Shown: one piece after another, positions 1-8,840 of the stretch
Numbering within the stretch: the stretch's first letter is position 1
How the letters are laid out: each line of letters starts with the position of its first letter
Source of the DNA: Salinispora vitiensis
GTDB lineage: Bacteria > Actinomycetota > Actinomycetes > Mycobacteriales > Micromonosporaceae
Reading direction: 5' to 3'
NCBI RefSeq assembly: GCF_000378825.1
Contig: NZ_KB900388.1
Span: forward strand, 4,719,901-4,783,900
Length of the DNA: 64,000 nucleotides
The notes under the pieces: generated by a model
Databases searched by the model: none
The model's input: only the letters and a program-made list of their open reading frames with translations
Told to the model about the DNA's origin: nothing
Translations under genes and position numbers: made by a program

Positions 1-1
1 C

Positions 2-70
2 TTCGGCGTGGTGGGCGACCTGTTCAAGGTCGTACCGCAGACCGCCGAGGAGATCCGCAAGCGCCGGTGA
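2..70 (+). CDS. etfA: Electron transfer flavoprotein alpha subunit, C-terminal end only
   Basis: Only the last 22 codons and the stop are inside the window. The residues GDLFKVVPQ followed by a basic tail match the C-terminus of the ETF alpha subunit (FixB/EtfA), which binds FAD and passes electrons from acyl-CoA dehydrogenases to the respiratory chain. In actinobacteria etfA commonly lies upstream of cysteine desulfurase and mnmA, as here, which supports the call. A strong hairpin follows the stop. Confidence 0.7.
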   Translation, partial: FGVVGDLFKVVPQTAEEIRKRR

Positions 71-85
71 GTTGACGCGTCGGCC

Positions 86-128
86 ACGACCAGCGCCGGG
101 AACCCGTGGGGTTCCCGGCGCTGGTCGT
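86..128 (+). terminator. Perfect 20-bp hairpin after etfA
   Basis: Positions 86-105 pair perfectly with 109-128 around a three-base loop. No T tract follows, as is common for actinobacterial terminators. It separates etfA from the P-type ATPase gene and could stop transcription from both sides. Confidence 0.7.
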
Positions 129-221
129 ATCGGCGTCCGCGCACCGCCGCCGCGCCAACCTGCGAGGATGGCCTGCGTGCCCCGTACGCACCGCGGCCGA
201 GGCAGGGAACGAGGAGCGCGG

Positions 222-2930
222 ATGCCGAGGACGCCCGACCGGGGTCACCACGCGTTGGCCCTGCCCGAGGTCGTGCAGCGGCTCGAGACCGACACCGAGC
301 GTGGCCTGAGCGACGCGGCGGCGGCCGACCGCCGGGAGCACTTCGGAGCCAACGTCCTACCGGCCGCCAGTCGCGGCGGCCTGCCCCGCCGGCTGCTTCG
401 CCAGTTCCAGAACCCCCTCGTGTACGTGTTGGTGGGCGCCGGCCTGGTCACGCTGCTGCTCGCCGAGTACGTCGACTCGGTCGTGATCTTCGGTGTGGTT
501 CTGGTCAACGCCCTGGTCGGGTTCCTGCAGGAGTCCAAGGCCGAGGCCGCGCTGGACGCGTTGCGGTCGATGGTGCGGACCGAGACCCGGGTGGTCCGGG
601 ACGGCCAATCGCGGCGGGTGCCGTCGGCGGAGGTGGTCCCCGGGGACCTGGTGCTGGTCGAGGCGGGGGAGAAGGTCCCCGCCGACCTGCGCCTGGCCCG
701 GGCCGACGAGGTCAGGGTCGACGAGTCGACCCTGACCGGTGAGTCGCAGCCCGTCCGCAAGGACGAGACCGTCGTCCCGGACGGGACGCCGGTGGCCGAT
801 CGTCGCAACGTGCTCTACTCCGGCACGCTCGTCACCAGCGGCTCGGCGGCCGGTCTGGTCACGGCCACCGGGGCCGAGACGGAGCTGGGTCGGATTCATC
901 GCCTGGTCGGCAGCGCCCAAGTGCTGGACACCCCGCTCACGACCAAGCTGGCCCGATTCAGCCGGCTGCTCACCGTCGTGATCCTGGTGCTCGCCGGGTT
1001 GGCCTTCGGAGTCGGCATCCTCCGGGGGGAGAGCGGCAGCGAGATGTTCACCGCCGCCGTGGCGTTGGCGGTGGGGGCCATTCCCGAAGGGCTGCCGGCG
1101 GCGGTGACGATCACGCTGGCGATCGGGGTGGGGCGGATGGCCCGCCGGCGAGCGGTGATCCGGCGGCTGCCGGCGGTGGAGACGCTGGGCAGCACGACGG
1201 TGATCTGTACGGACAAGACCGGCACCCTGACCGAGAACCAGATGACGGTACGGGCGCTCTGGACAGTCGCCGGCCGGTACGAGGTCACCGGCAGCGGATA
1301 CCGGCCCGCGGGTGAGCTCCGGGGTCCCGACGGCGAGGCCGCCCGGATCTCGGGTGCCGGGGCGCTGCGCTGGTCGCTGCTCGCCGGGGTGGCCTGCAAC
1401 GACGCCCGGCTGGTCGAGCGGGACGAGGAGTACGTGGTGCTCGGCGACCCGACCGAGGGCGCGATGCTGGTGGTGGCGGCCAAGGGTGGCCTGTGGGCCG
1501 CCGCGGTGGCCGAGGAGCTGCCCCGGGTCGCGTCGATTCCGTTCACCTCGGAGCGGCGTTTTATGGCGACTCTGCACGACACCGGGGACGGCGGACGGGT
1601 GGTGCTGGTCAAGGGCGCGGTCGAGCGGCTGGTGGAGTGGAGCGTCGCGGCGCTGGACGAGCAGGGGCGACCGGTGCCACTGGACCGGGACGAGATGCTG
1701 GCCGCCGCCGGTGCGCTCGCCGGCGAGGGGCTACGGGTACTGGCCACGGCGCAGGTGCGGCTGGACGGCGCGGCCGAGCTGGCGGAGCAGGAGTTGCCGG
1801 GCAGCCTGGTCCTCACCGGTCTGCACGCCATGCTTGATCCGCCCCGGGCGGCGGTCGCCGACGCGGTCGCCGCCAGCCAGCGAGCCGGAATCTCGGTGAA
1901 GATGATCACCGGCGACCACCAGCACACCGCGCGCGCCATCGCCGGTCGCCTCGGACTGCTGGCTGCGGAGCCGGGTCCCGGCGCGGTGCTCTCCGGCGCC
2001 GACCTCGCGCGGCTCTCGCCCGCTGACAGCCCGGCGGCGGTGGACCGGGCGGCGGTCTTCGCCCGGGTGTCGCCGGAGCAGAAGCTGCGACTGGTGGAGG
2101 CGTTGCAGGCCGATGGGCAGGTGGTGGCCATGACCGGGGACGGCGTGAACGACGCGCCGGCCCTGCGGCAGGCCGACATCGGGGTGGCGATGGGACGCAG
2201 CGGCACCGAGGTGGCGAAGGAGGCGTCGGACATCATCCTCACCGATGACGACTTCACCACGATCGAGGCGGCCGTCGAGGAGGGGCGGGGCGTCTTCGCC
2301 AACCTCACCAAGTTCATCACCTGGACGCTGCCCACCAACGCGGCGGAGGGCATGCTGGTCCTCGTCGCCATCGTGCTCGGCACCGCGCTGCCCATCCTGC
2401 CCAGCCAGATCCTCTGGATCAACATGACCTCGGCGGTGCTGCTCGGGCTGACGCTCGCATTCGAGCCGAAGGAGAGCGGAATCATGTCCCGGCCGCCCCG
2501 GGATCCGGCCCAGCCGCTGCTGACCGGCGCTCTGGTGGTGCGGATTCTGCTCGTCTCCGCCCTGGTCGTGGCCGGCGCCTGGTGGGTGTTCGAGTGGGAG
2601 CGCAGCGGTGGCGCGGAGCTGGCGGAGGCCCGTACCGCGGCGGTGAACCTCGTCGTCGCCGTGCAGATTTTCTATCTGTTCAGCTGCCGGTCGTTGCGCC
2701 ACTCGGCGTGGCGGTTGGGGTTGTTCTCCAACCGCTGGCTGATCGGTGGGGTGCTGCTGCAGGCCCTCGGCCAGGTGGCGCTCACCTACCTGCCGGTGTT
2801 GAACACGTTGTTCCGGACGGCGCCCATCGGCGCCGGAACGTGGCTGCGGATCCTGGGTGTCGCCCTCGTGGCCGGTGCCGTCGTGGCACTCGACAAGCGG
2901 TTCGGTTGGTTCGGCCGCCGACTCGGTTGA
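222..2930 (+). CDS. P-type cation (probably calcium) transporting ATPase, CtpF-like
   Basis: Membrane pump of 902 residues that uses ATP to move a cation across the cytoplasmic membrane. The sequence shows an N-terminal cation-ATPase domain, the actuator motif TGES (172-175), the phosphorylation motif DKTGT with Asp331, the hinge TGDGVNDAP (638-646), PEGLP in the fourth membrane helix and a C-terminal multi-helix domain with WINMTSAVLLGL. The membrane motifs resemble mycobacterial CtpF and the P2 (SERCA/PMR1) group, so calcium is the likeliest ion; sodium or manganese cannot be excluded. The ATG at 222 is chosen because GAGGAG lies five bases upstream; the frame is open further 5' but without a good start. 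It appears monocistronic. Confidence 0.9.
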   Translation: MPRTPDRGHHALALPEVVQRLETDTERGLSDAAAADRREHFGANVLPAASRGGLPRRLLRQFQNPLVYVLVGAGLVTLLLAEYVDSVVIFGVVLVNALVGFLQESKAEAALDALRSMVRTETRVVRDGQSRRVPSAEVVPGDLVLVEAGEKVPADLRLARADEVRVDESTLTGESQPVRKDETVVPDGTPVADRRNVLYSGTLVTSGSAAGLVTATGAETELGRIHRLVGSAQVLDTPLTTKLARFSRLLTVVILVLAGLAFGVGILRGESGSEMFTAAVALAVGAIPEGLPAAVTITLAIGVGRMARRRAVIRRLPAVETLGSTTVICTDKTGTLTENQMTVRALWTVAGRYEVTGSGYRPAGELRGPDGEAARISGAGALRWSLLAGVACNDARLVERDEEYVVLGDPTEGAMLVVAAKGGLWAAAVAEELPRVASIPFTSERRFMATLHDTGDGGRVVLVKGAVERLVEWSVAALDEQGRPVPLDRDEMLAAAGALAGEGLRVLATAQVRLDGAAELAEQELPGSLVLTGLHAMLDPPRAAVADAVAASQRAGISVKMITGDHQHTARAIAGRLGLLAAEPGPGAVLSGADLARLSPADSPAAVDRAAVFARVSPEQKLRLVEALQADGQVVAMTGDGVNDAPALRQADIGVAMGRSGTEVAKEASDIILTDDDFTTIEAAVEEGRGVFANLTKFITWTLPTNAAEGMLVLVAIVLGTALPILPSQILWINMTSAVLLGLTLAFEPKESGIMSRPPRDPAQPLLTGALVVRILLVSALVVAGAWWVFEWERSGGAELAEARTAAVNLVVAVQIFYLFSCRSLRHSAWRLGLFSNRWLIGGVLLQALGQVALTYLPVLNTLFRTAPIGAGTWLRILGVALVAGAVVALDKRFGWFGRRLG

Positions 2931-3023
2931 GCTGCCGCAGCTTGCCCACCCGGTCCGGCGCGGCACTTCCCGGAAGCCCTCCGGCTTCCGGTTGACCCCG
3001 ATCCGGTCGTTAGGCTGAACCTG

Positions 3024-4199
3024 ATGGCTTATTTGGATCATGCGGCGACCACTCCGATGCTCGACGTGGCGTTGGAGGCGTACGTCGCCACCGCGCGCGA
3101 GGTCGGCAACGCCTCCGCCCTGCACGGGGCGGGTCGCCAGGCCCGCCGCCGAGTGGAGGAGTCGCGCGAGCGGGTGGCCGCCGCGTTGGGTGCCCGCCCC
3201 GCCGAGGTGATCTTCACGGGGGGCGGCACCGAGAGTGACAACCTCGCGGTCAAGGGCATCTTCTGGGCCCGCCGGTCCGCCGATCGCCGACGGACCCGGG
3301 TGGTGTCCAGCGCGGTCGAGCACCACGCGGTGCTCGACGCCGTCGACTGGCTGGCCGCGCAGGAGGGCGCCGAGGTGAGCTGGCTTCCGGTCGATGCCCT
3401 CGGCCGGGTCACCCCGCAGCGGCTGCGTGCCGAGTTGGCCACCGCCGCCGACCAGGTGGCGGTGATCACGACGATGTGGGCCAGTAACGAGGTGGGTACG
3501 GTCCAGCCGGTCGCCGAGTTGGCCGCGGTGGCCGCCGAGCACGGGGTGCCGCTGCACACCGACGCGATCCAGGCGGTCGGTCAGGTGCCGGTGGACTTCG
3601 CCGCCAGCGGCGTCTCGGCGCTGACCGTGACCGGGCACAAGCTCGGCGGGCCGGCCGGGGTGGGCGCCCTGGTGCTCGCCCGGGACGTCGCGGTGACCCC
3701 GCTGCTGCACGGCGGCGGCCAAGAGCGGGACGTCCGCTCGGGGACCTTGGACACGGCCGGAATCGTCGCTTTCGCGGTCGCCCTAGAGACGGCGGTCCGA
3801 CACCAGCAGGAGTACGCGGCCCGGGTCGCCGCGCTCCGGGACGACCTCGTGGCGCGGGTGCGGCAGGCGGTGCCGGAGGCGGTGCTCAACGGGGACCCGA
3901 GCGATCGCCTGCCCGGCAACGCCCACTTCTCCTTTCCCGGCTGTGCCGGCGATGCGTTGCTGCTCCTGCTCGATGCGCAGGGCATCGCCTGCTCCACCGG
4001 CTCGGCCTGCTCGGCGGGGGTCGCCCAGCCGAGTCATGTGCTGCTCGCGATGGGCGCCGACAGCGCCCGTGCCGGCTCTTCGCTGCGCTTCACGCTCGGT
4101 CACACCAGCACACCGGAGGAGGTTGACGCGCTGATCGCGGCCCTGCCGGAGGCGGTCGACCGGGCCCGGCGGGCCGGCAGCCTCCGCGCTTCGCGCTGA
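3024..4199 (+). CDS. iscS: Cysteine desulfurase, IscS/NifS class
   Basis: PLP enzyme of 391 residues that removes sulfur from cysteine as a protein-bound persulfide, for tRNA thiolation and Fe-S cluster assembly. The PLP lysine lies in VTGHKLGGP (Lys206) and the sulfur-accepting cysteine in STGSACSAG (Cys329). The N-terminus MAYLDHAATTP is typical of the family. The next gene is mnmA, which needs persulfide sulfur, so a tRNA thiolation role is the simplest reading; an Fe-S role cannot be excluded. The ribosome binding site is weak. The 117 to 146 bp before mnmA hold no recognised feature. Confidence 0.92.
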   Translation: MAYLDHAATTPMLDVALEAYVATAREVGNASALHGAGRQARRRVEESRERVAAALGARPAEVIFTGGGTESDNLAVKGIFWARRSADRRRTRVVSSAVEHHAVLDAVDWLAAQEGAEVSWLPVDALGRVTPQRLRAELATAADQVAVITTMWASNEVGTVQPVAELAAVAAEHGVPLHTDAIQAVGQVPVDFAASGVSALTVTGHKLGGPAGVGALVLARDVAVTPLLHGGGQERDVRSGTLDTAGIVAFAVALETAVRHQQEYAARVAALRDDLVARVRQAVPEAVLNGDPSDRLPGNAHFSFPGCAGDALLLLLDAQGIACSTGSACSAGVAQPSHVLLAMGADSARAGSSLRFTLGHTSTPEEVDALIAALPEAVDRARRAGSLRASR

Positions 4200-4345
4200 C
4201 TCCGTAGCCGCCCGGCGGCAGCGGTTCGCTCCGTGGGCACCCTCGGCGGAGAGCGGGGCGCGCTGGGTTTGGGGGCGGCGGCCAGGGTGGTTACGCTCGT
4301 CCGGGCACCACCGCGGTGCCGGACGGTGCGGAGAAGGTGGTCGGG

Positions 4346-5419
4346 GTGCGGGTGCTGGCGGCGATGTCGGGCGGCGTGGACTCCGCGGTCGCGGCGGCGC
4401 GGGCCGCCGAGGCGGGGCATGACGTGACCGGGGTGCACCTGGCGCTGGCCCGGAACCCGAAGACCTATCGCACCGGCGCCCGGGGCTGCTGCACGCTGGA
4501 GGATTCCCGGGACGCCCGGCGGGCCGCCGACATGCTCGGCATCCCGTTCTATGTGTGGGACATGGCCGAGCGGTTCCAGGCCGACGTGGTGGATGACTTC
4601 GTCGCCGAGTACGCGGCCGGCCGTACCCCGAATCCCTGCCTTCGCTGCAACGAGAAGATCAAGTTTGCCGCGGTGCTGGACCGGGCGGTGGCCCTGGGCT
4701 TCGACGCCGTGGTCACCGGCCACCACGCGCGCCTCGGCGCCGACGGTTTGCTACGCCGGAGCGTCGATCTCGCGAAGGACCAGTCCTACGTGCTCGGCGT
4801 GCTCACCCGCGAGCAGCTGGGCCGGTCGATGTTCCCACTGGGGGATTCGACGAAGACGCAGGTCCGAGCGGAGGCGACCCGGCGCGGCCTAGCCGTGGCC
4901 GACAAGCCGGACTCGCACGACATCTGCTTCATCGCCGACGGGGACACCCGTGGTTTCCTCGCCCAGCGGCTGGGTGCGGCGCCCGGCGATGTCGTTGACG
5001 GTGCCACCGGCGAGGTGGTGGGCCGGCACACCGGGGCGTACGCCTACACCGTCGGGCAGCGGCGCGGGCTGCACCTGGACCGCCCGGCCCCGGACGGTCG
5101 CCCCCGCTACGTCCTGTCGATCACCCCGAAGACCAACACGGTGACGGTGGGCCCGGCCGAGGCGCTGGCGGTGTCCCAGGTGCAGGCGGAGAGCCCGGTG
5201 TGGATCGGCGGGCCCCGGCCGGCCGACCCGGTCGAGTGCGAGGTGCAGTTGCGCGCGCACGGTGCCGTGGTGCCGGCGACCGTGGCGGTGACCGGCGACG
5301 GGCTCCGGGCCGAGCTGCATCAGCCGGTCCGCGGGGTGGCGGCCGGTCAGGCGATCGTGGCCTACCGACCGGACCCGGCGGGCGACATCGTGCTCGGCTC
5401 CGCCACCATCGCTGGCTGA
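4346..5419 (+). CDS. mnmA: tRNA-specific 2-thiouridylase MnmA
   Basis: Makes 2-thiouridine at the wobble position (U34) of tRNAs for Lys, Glu and Gln. The PP-loop SGGVDS (8-13) activates the tRNA with ATP, and the two catalytic cysteines are Cys98 in NPCLRCNEK and Cys194 in DSHDICFI. Length is 357 residues from the GTG at 4346, which puts the PP-loop at its normal distance from the N-terminus. An in-frame GTG at 4316 would add ten residues and cannot be excluded. The sulfur donor IscS is encoded just upstream, an arrangement shared with many actinobacteria. Confidence 0.93.
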   Translation: MRVLAAMSGGVDSAVAAARAAEAGHDVTGVHLALARNPKTYRTGARGCCTLEDSRDARRAADMLGIPFYVWDMAERFQADVVDDFVAEYAAGRTPNPCLRCNEKIKFAAVLDRAVALGFDAVVTGHHARLGADGLLRRSVDLAKDQSYVLGVLTREQLGRSMFPLGDSTKTQVRAEATRRGLAVADKPDSHDICFIADGDTRGFLAQRLGAAPGDVVDGATGEVVGRHTGAYAYTVGQRRGLHLDRPAPDGRPRYVLSITPKTNTVTVGPAEALAVSQVQAESPVWIGGPRPADPVECEVQLRAHGAVVPATVAVTGDGLRAELHQPVRGVAAGQAIVAYRPDPAGDIVLGSATIAG

Positions 5420-5470
5420 GCCACCCGGTGGCCCGGCGGCGGCCGTCCGCGAATCCGATAGTCTTCGACC

Positions 5471-6478
5471 GTGAGTGATCAGCCGTGGCCGTGGCCCGCG
5501 GGTGCGGCGACCGGCGTCGGGTCGCTCCCCGGCACCGACATCGCGGAGGCCCAGCGGGTCGTCCTCGGTGAGCTGCCCCTCCTTCCGCACCTGCCCGAGT
5601 TACCCGCCCGCGGCCCGGGCGCGGAGCTGATCGGCCGGACCGCCGGGTTGCTGGTGGAGCTGCCGGTCGAGCTCTACGCCGCCCGGTGGCGCGTCGCCTC
5701 CCGTCCGGGTCGGGACCGGCGCCGGGCCCGGGACCTGATGGAGCGGGATCTGGACCAACTCGCCGCGCAGGCCGAGGCGTACGCCGGGCCGGTCAAGGTC
5801 CAGGTCGCCGGGCCGCTGACCCTGGCCGCGTCGGTGGAGCTGCCGGTGGGCGGCCGGTTGGTACGCGACCCCGGCGCGGTGCGGGACCTGGCCGGCTCCC
5901 TGGCCGAGGGGGTACGGGAGCACGTCGCCGCCGTCGCGCGTCGGCTACCGCGGGCCTCGGTGCTGCTGCAGCTGGACGAGCCGTCGTTGCCGGCGGTGCT
6001 CGCCGGGCGGGTGCCGACCGAGAGTGGGTTCGGGACGTACCGGCCGGTGGAGCCGGGCCGGGCCCGCAGTCTGCTGCGCGAGGTCGTCGCCGCCGCCGCG
6101 GTACCGGTCGTGGTGCACTGCTGCGCTCCGGACGTGCCGCTGGAGCTGATTCGGGAGGTCGGCGCGGTCGGCGCGGCCCTCGATCTCGACCTGGTCACCG
6201 ACCTGGATCCGCTGGGTGAGGCGATCGACGCCGGGTTGGGCCTCCTGGCCGGTGCCGCGCCCACGCGAGCGGCGTCGGCCGGCGACGCACCGACGTCGGC
6301 GCAGCTCGCCGAGCGGGTCCGCCGGCTCTGGGACCGCCTCGGGTTCCCCCGTCGGCAGCTCGCCGAGCAGGTTGTCATCACGCCGGCGTGTGGGTTGGCG
6401 AATGCCACCGGAGGGCACACCCGAGCGGTCCTCACCGCCTGCCGGGACGCGGGACGGCGGTTGAGCGAGCAGGGGTGA
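5471..6478 (+). CDS. MetE C-terminal-domain-like (methionine synthase II family) protein
   Basis: Protein of 335 residues equivalent to the catalytic C-terminal half of cobalamin-independent methionine synthase, lacking the N-terminal half. Zinc-ligand-like residues remain: His216 and Cys218 (VHCCAPD) and Cys307 (ITPACGLAN), with the QLDEPSLP active-site loop near 167. The N-terminal GVGSLPG motif is also typical. Such single-domain forms are conserved beside mnmA and ligA in actinobacteria, but their methyl donor and acceptor are not established, so a true methionine synthase role is uncertain. Starts with GTG 51 bp after mnmA and probably shares its transcript. Confidence 0.72.
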   Translation: MSDQPWPWPAGAATGVGSLPGTDIAEAQRVVLGELPLLPHLPELPARGPGAELIGRTAGLLVELPVELYAARWRVASRPGRDRRRARDLMERDLDQLAAQAEAYAGPVKVQVAGPLTLAASVELPVGGRLVRDPGAVRDLAGSLAEGVREHVAAVARRLPRASVLLQLDEPSLPAVLAGRVPTESGFGTYRPVEPGRARSLLREVVAAAAVPVVVHCCAPDVPLELIREVGAVGAALDLDLVTDLDPLGEAIDAGLGLLAGAAPTRAASAGDAPTSAQLAERVRRLWDRLGFPRRQLAEQVVITPACGLANATGGHTRAVLTACRDAGRRLSEQG

Positions 6479-6561
6479 CCGGCGCGGGCGGGTGCCCGGC
6501 GCAATGTCTCACCGCCTCGATACCGTTCCCGGGGTAGTGGGAAGATTGGGAGGTCAGGGCG

Positions 6562-8697
6562 ATGTCCGAGGATGCCATCGGCCAGCAGGTTCCTGCGGCG
6601 CAGGAGGCGGCGGCCGGCGCGGAGCCGACCCCTGCGGCGCGCGAGCGGCATGCGACGCTTAGCCGGGAGCTGACCGAGCACCAATACCGCTACTACGTGC
6701 TCGACGCGCCGACCATCTCCGACGCGGCCTTCGACGAGCAGCTGCGGGAGCTGGCGGCGCTGGAGGCGGAGTTCCCGGCCTTGCGCACGCCGGACTCGCC
6801 GACGCAGCGGGTGGGGGGCGCCTTCTCCACCGACTTCACCCCGGTGGCGCACGCCGAGCGGATGATGTCGCTCGACAACGCCTTCTCCGACGAGGAGCTG
6901 GCGGCCTGGGCCGAGCGGGTCGAGCGGGATGCCGGTGGCCCGGTGCCCTACCTCTGCGAGCTGAAGGTGGACGGCCTCGCGATCAACCTGACCTACGAGC
7001 AGGGGCGCCTGGTCCGGGCGGCCACCCGCGGCGACGGCCGCACCGGCGAGGACGTGACGGCGAATGTCCGCAGCATTCGGGACGTGCCGGGGGAGCTGAC
7101 GCCGTCGGCCGAGTTTCCGGAGCTTCCCGCTTTCCTCGAGGTTCGCGGTGAGATTTACTTTCCGGTCGCCAGCTTCGCGGATCTGAACGCCGGGCTGGTC
7201 GAGCAGGGGCGGGCGCCCTTCGCCAACCCGCGTAACGCGGCCGCCGGCAGCCTGCGGCAGAAGGATCCACGGGTCACCGCGTCCCGGCCGCTGCGGCTGG
7301 TCGTGCACGGCTTCGGGGCCCGCCGGGGCTGGGCGCCGAGCACCCAGTCCGAGTCGTACGCGGCGTTGCGGGCCTGGGGGCTGCCGACCAGCGATCGGTG
7401 GCGGGTGGTGCCGGGGCTGGCCGGCGTCGCGGAGTACATCGCGCACTACGCCGCGCACCGGCACGACGTCGAGCACGAGATTGATGGCGTGGTGGTGAAG
7501 GTTGACCCGGTGGCGATTCAGGGCCGGCTGGGTTCGACCAGCCGGGCACCGCGTTGGGCGATCGCGTTCAAGTATCCGCCGGAGGAGGTCAACACCCGGC
7601 TGCTCGACATCGACGTGAACGTCGGGCGCACCGGCCGGGTCACTCCGTTCGCGGTCCTGGAGCCGGTCCGGGTGGCCGGGTCGACGGTGGCGCTGGCCAC
7701 CCTGCACAACGCCCGCGAGGTGGAGCGCAAGGGGGTGTTGATCGGCGACACGGTGGTGATCCGGAAGGCCGGTGACGTCATTCCAGAGGTGCTCGGCCCG
7801 GTGGTCGAGCTGCGCCCACCGGAGGCTCGGCCGTTCGTGATGCCGAGCCGGTGCCCGTGCTGCGACACCCCGCTGGCGCCGGCGAAGGAGGGCGACATCG
7901 ACATCCGTTGCCCCAACACGCGTAGCTGCCCGGCCCAGCTCCGGGAGCGGGTCTTCCACCTCGCTGGGCGGGGGGCCTTCGACATCGAGGTCCTGGGCTA
8001 CAAGGGGGCCGCCGCGTTGCTCGACGCCCAGATCATCACCGACGAGGGTGATCTGTTCACTCTCGACACCGCGCAGTTGGCGCGGTCCCCGTTCTTCGTC
8101 AACAAGGACGGCAGCCTCGGCAGCAACGCGGTCAAGTTGCTGGAGAACCTGGCCGTGGCCAGGGAGCGTGAGCTCTGGCGGGTGCTGGTGGCGCTCTCCA
8201 TCCGGCACGTCGGCCCGACCGCGGCGCAGGCACTGGCCCGGCACTTCCGGTCGGTCGAGGCGATTGACCAGGCCGGGGAGGAGGAGCTGTCGGCGGTGGA
8301 CGGGGTCGGGCCGACCATCGCGGCGAGCGTGCGGGAGTGGTTCGCCGTGGGCTGGCACCGCGAGGTGGTGCGGAAGTGGGCCGAGGCCGGGGTGCGGATG
8401 GCGGAGGAGGCCGTCGAGCAGGGGCCGCGTCCGCTGGAGGGGGTGACCGTGGTGGTGACCGGGACACTCGCCGGCTTTTCCCGGGACCAGGCGGCCGAGG
8501 CGATCAAGTCGCGCGGCGGCAAGGTCACCGGCTCGGTCTCGAAGAAGACCGCCTTTGTGGTGGTCGGTGACAACCCGGGGACGAAGGCGGAGAAGGCGGC
8601 GAGCCTGAAGGTGCCGGTGCTGGACGAAGCAGGTTTCGCGGTGTTGCTCGACGCGGGCCCCGAGGCGGCTCAGGCGGCGGCCCGGGTCGAGGGCTGA
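6562..8697 (+). CDS. ligA: NAD+-dependent DNA ligase
   Basis: Seals nicks in replication and repair using NAD+. In order along its 711 residues: the Ia and adenylation domains with Lys135 in ELKVDGLAIN, the OB fold, a four-cysteine zinc finger (CPCC ... CPNTRSC, about 431-457), helix-hairpin-helix repeats (VGPTAAQALA, VDGVGPTIAASV) and a C-terminal BRCT domain (GVTVVVTGTLAGFSRDQ). Length is normal for actinobacterial LigA, with a short Ala/Glu-rich N-terminal extension of about 25 residues. GGGAGG precedes the ATG. Expected to be essential. Confidence 0.96.
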   Translation: MSEDAIGQQVPAAQEAAAGAEPTPAARERHATLSRELTEHQYRYYVLDAPTISDAAFDEQLRELAALEAEFPALRTPDSPTQRVGGAFSTDFTPVAHAERMMSLDNAFSDEELAAWAERVERDAGGPVPYLCELKVDGLAINLTYEQGRLVRAATRGDGRTGEDVTANVRSIRDVPGELTPSAEFPELPAFLEVRGEIYFPVASFADLNAGLVEQGRAPFANPRNAAAGSLRQKDPRVTASRPLRLVVHGFGARRGWAPSTQSESYAALRAWGLPTSDRWRVVPGLAGVAEYIAHYAAHRHDVEHEIDGVVVKVDPVAIQGRLGSTSRAPRWAIAFKYPPEEVNTRLLDIDVNVGRTGRVTPFAVLEPVRVAGSTVALATLHNAREVERKGVLIGDTVVIRKAGDVIPEVLGPVVELRPPEARPFVMPSRCPCCDTPLAPAKEGDIDIRCPNTRSCPAQLRERVFHLAGRGAFDIEVLGYKGAAALLDAQIITDEGDLFTLDTAQLARSPFFVNKDGSLGSNAVKLLENLAVARERELWRVLVALSIRHVGPTAAQALARHFRSVEAIDQAGEEELSAVDGVGPTIAASVREWFAVGWHREVVRKWAEAGVRMAEEAVEQGPRPLEGVTVVVTGTLAGFSRDQAAEAIKSRGGKVTGSVSKKTAFVVVGDNPGTKAEKAASLKVPVLDEAGFAVLLDAGPEAAQAAARVEG

Positions 8698-8840
8698 CCG
8701 GCGGCCGTGGGCGCGTATACCAACTTAATTACGACTACGACCGATTCGTGACTGTCGTACGGGGAATTCCGGCTCCTGGGGCGTTACATGGGGGACACGG
8801 CGTACACCTGGGTGCGCCGACCTGACCCGCGGGAGGATTG

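Noticed and set aside
1731..3722. A 663-codon minus-strand frame spanning the P-type ATPase and cysteine desulfurase
   Set aside because: It crosses two convincing genes on the other strand and is low complexity.
5674..8358. An 894-codon minus-strand frame opposite the MetE-like gene and ligA
   Set aside because: Antisense artefact of codon bias in ligA; no recognisable domain or start context.
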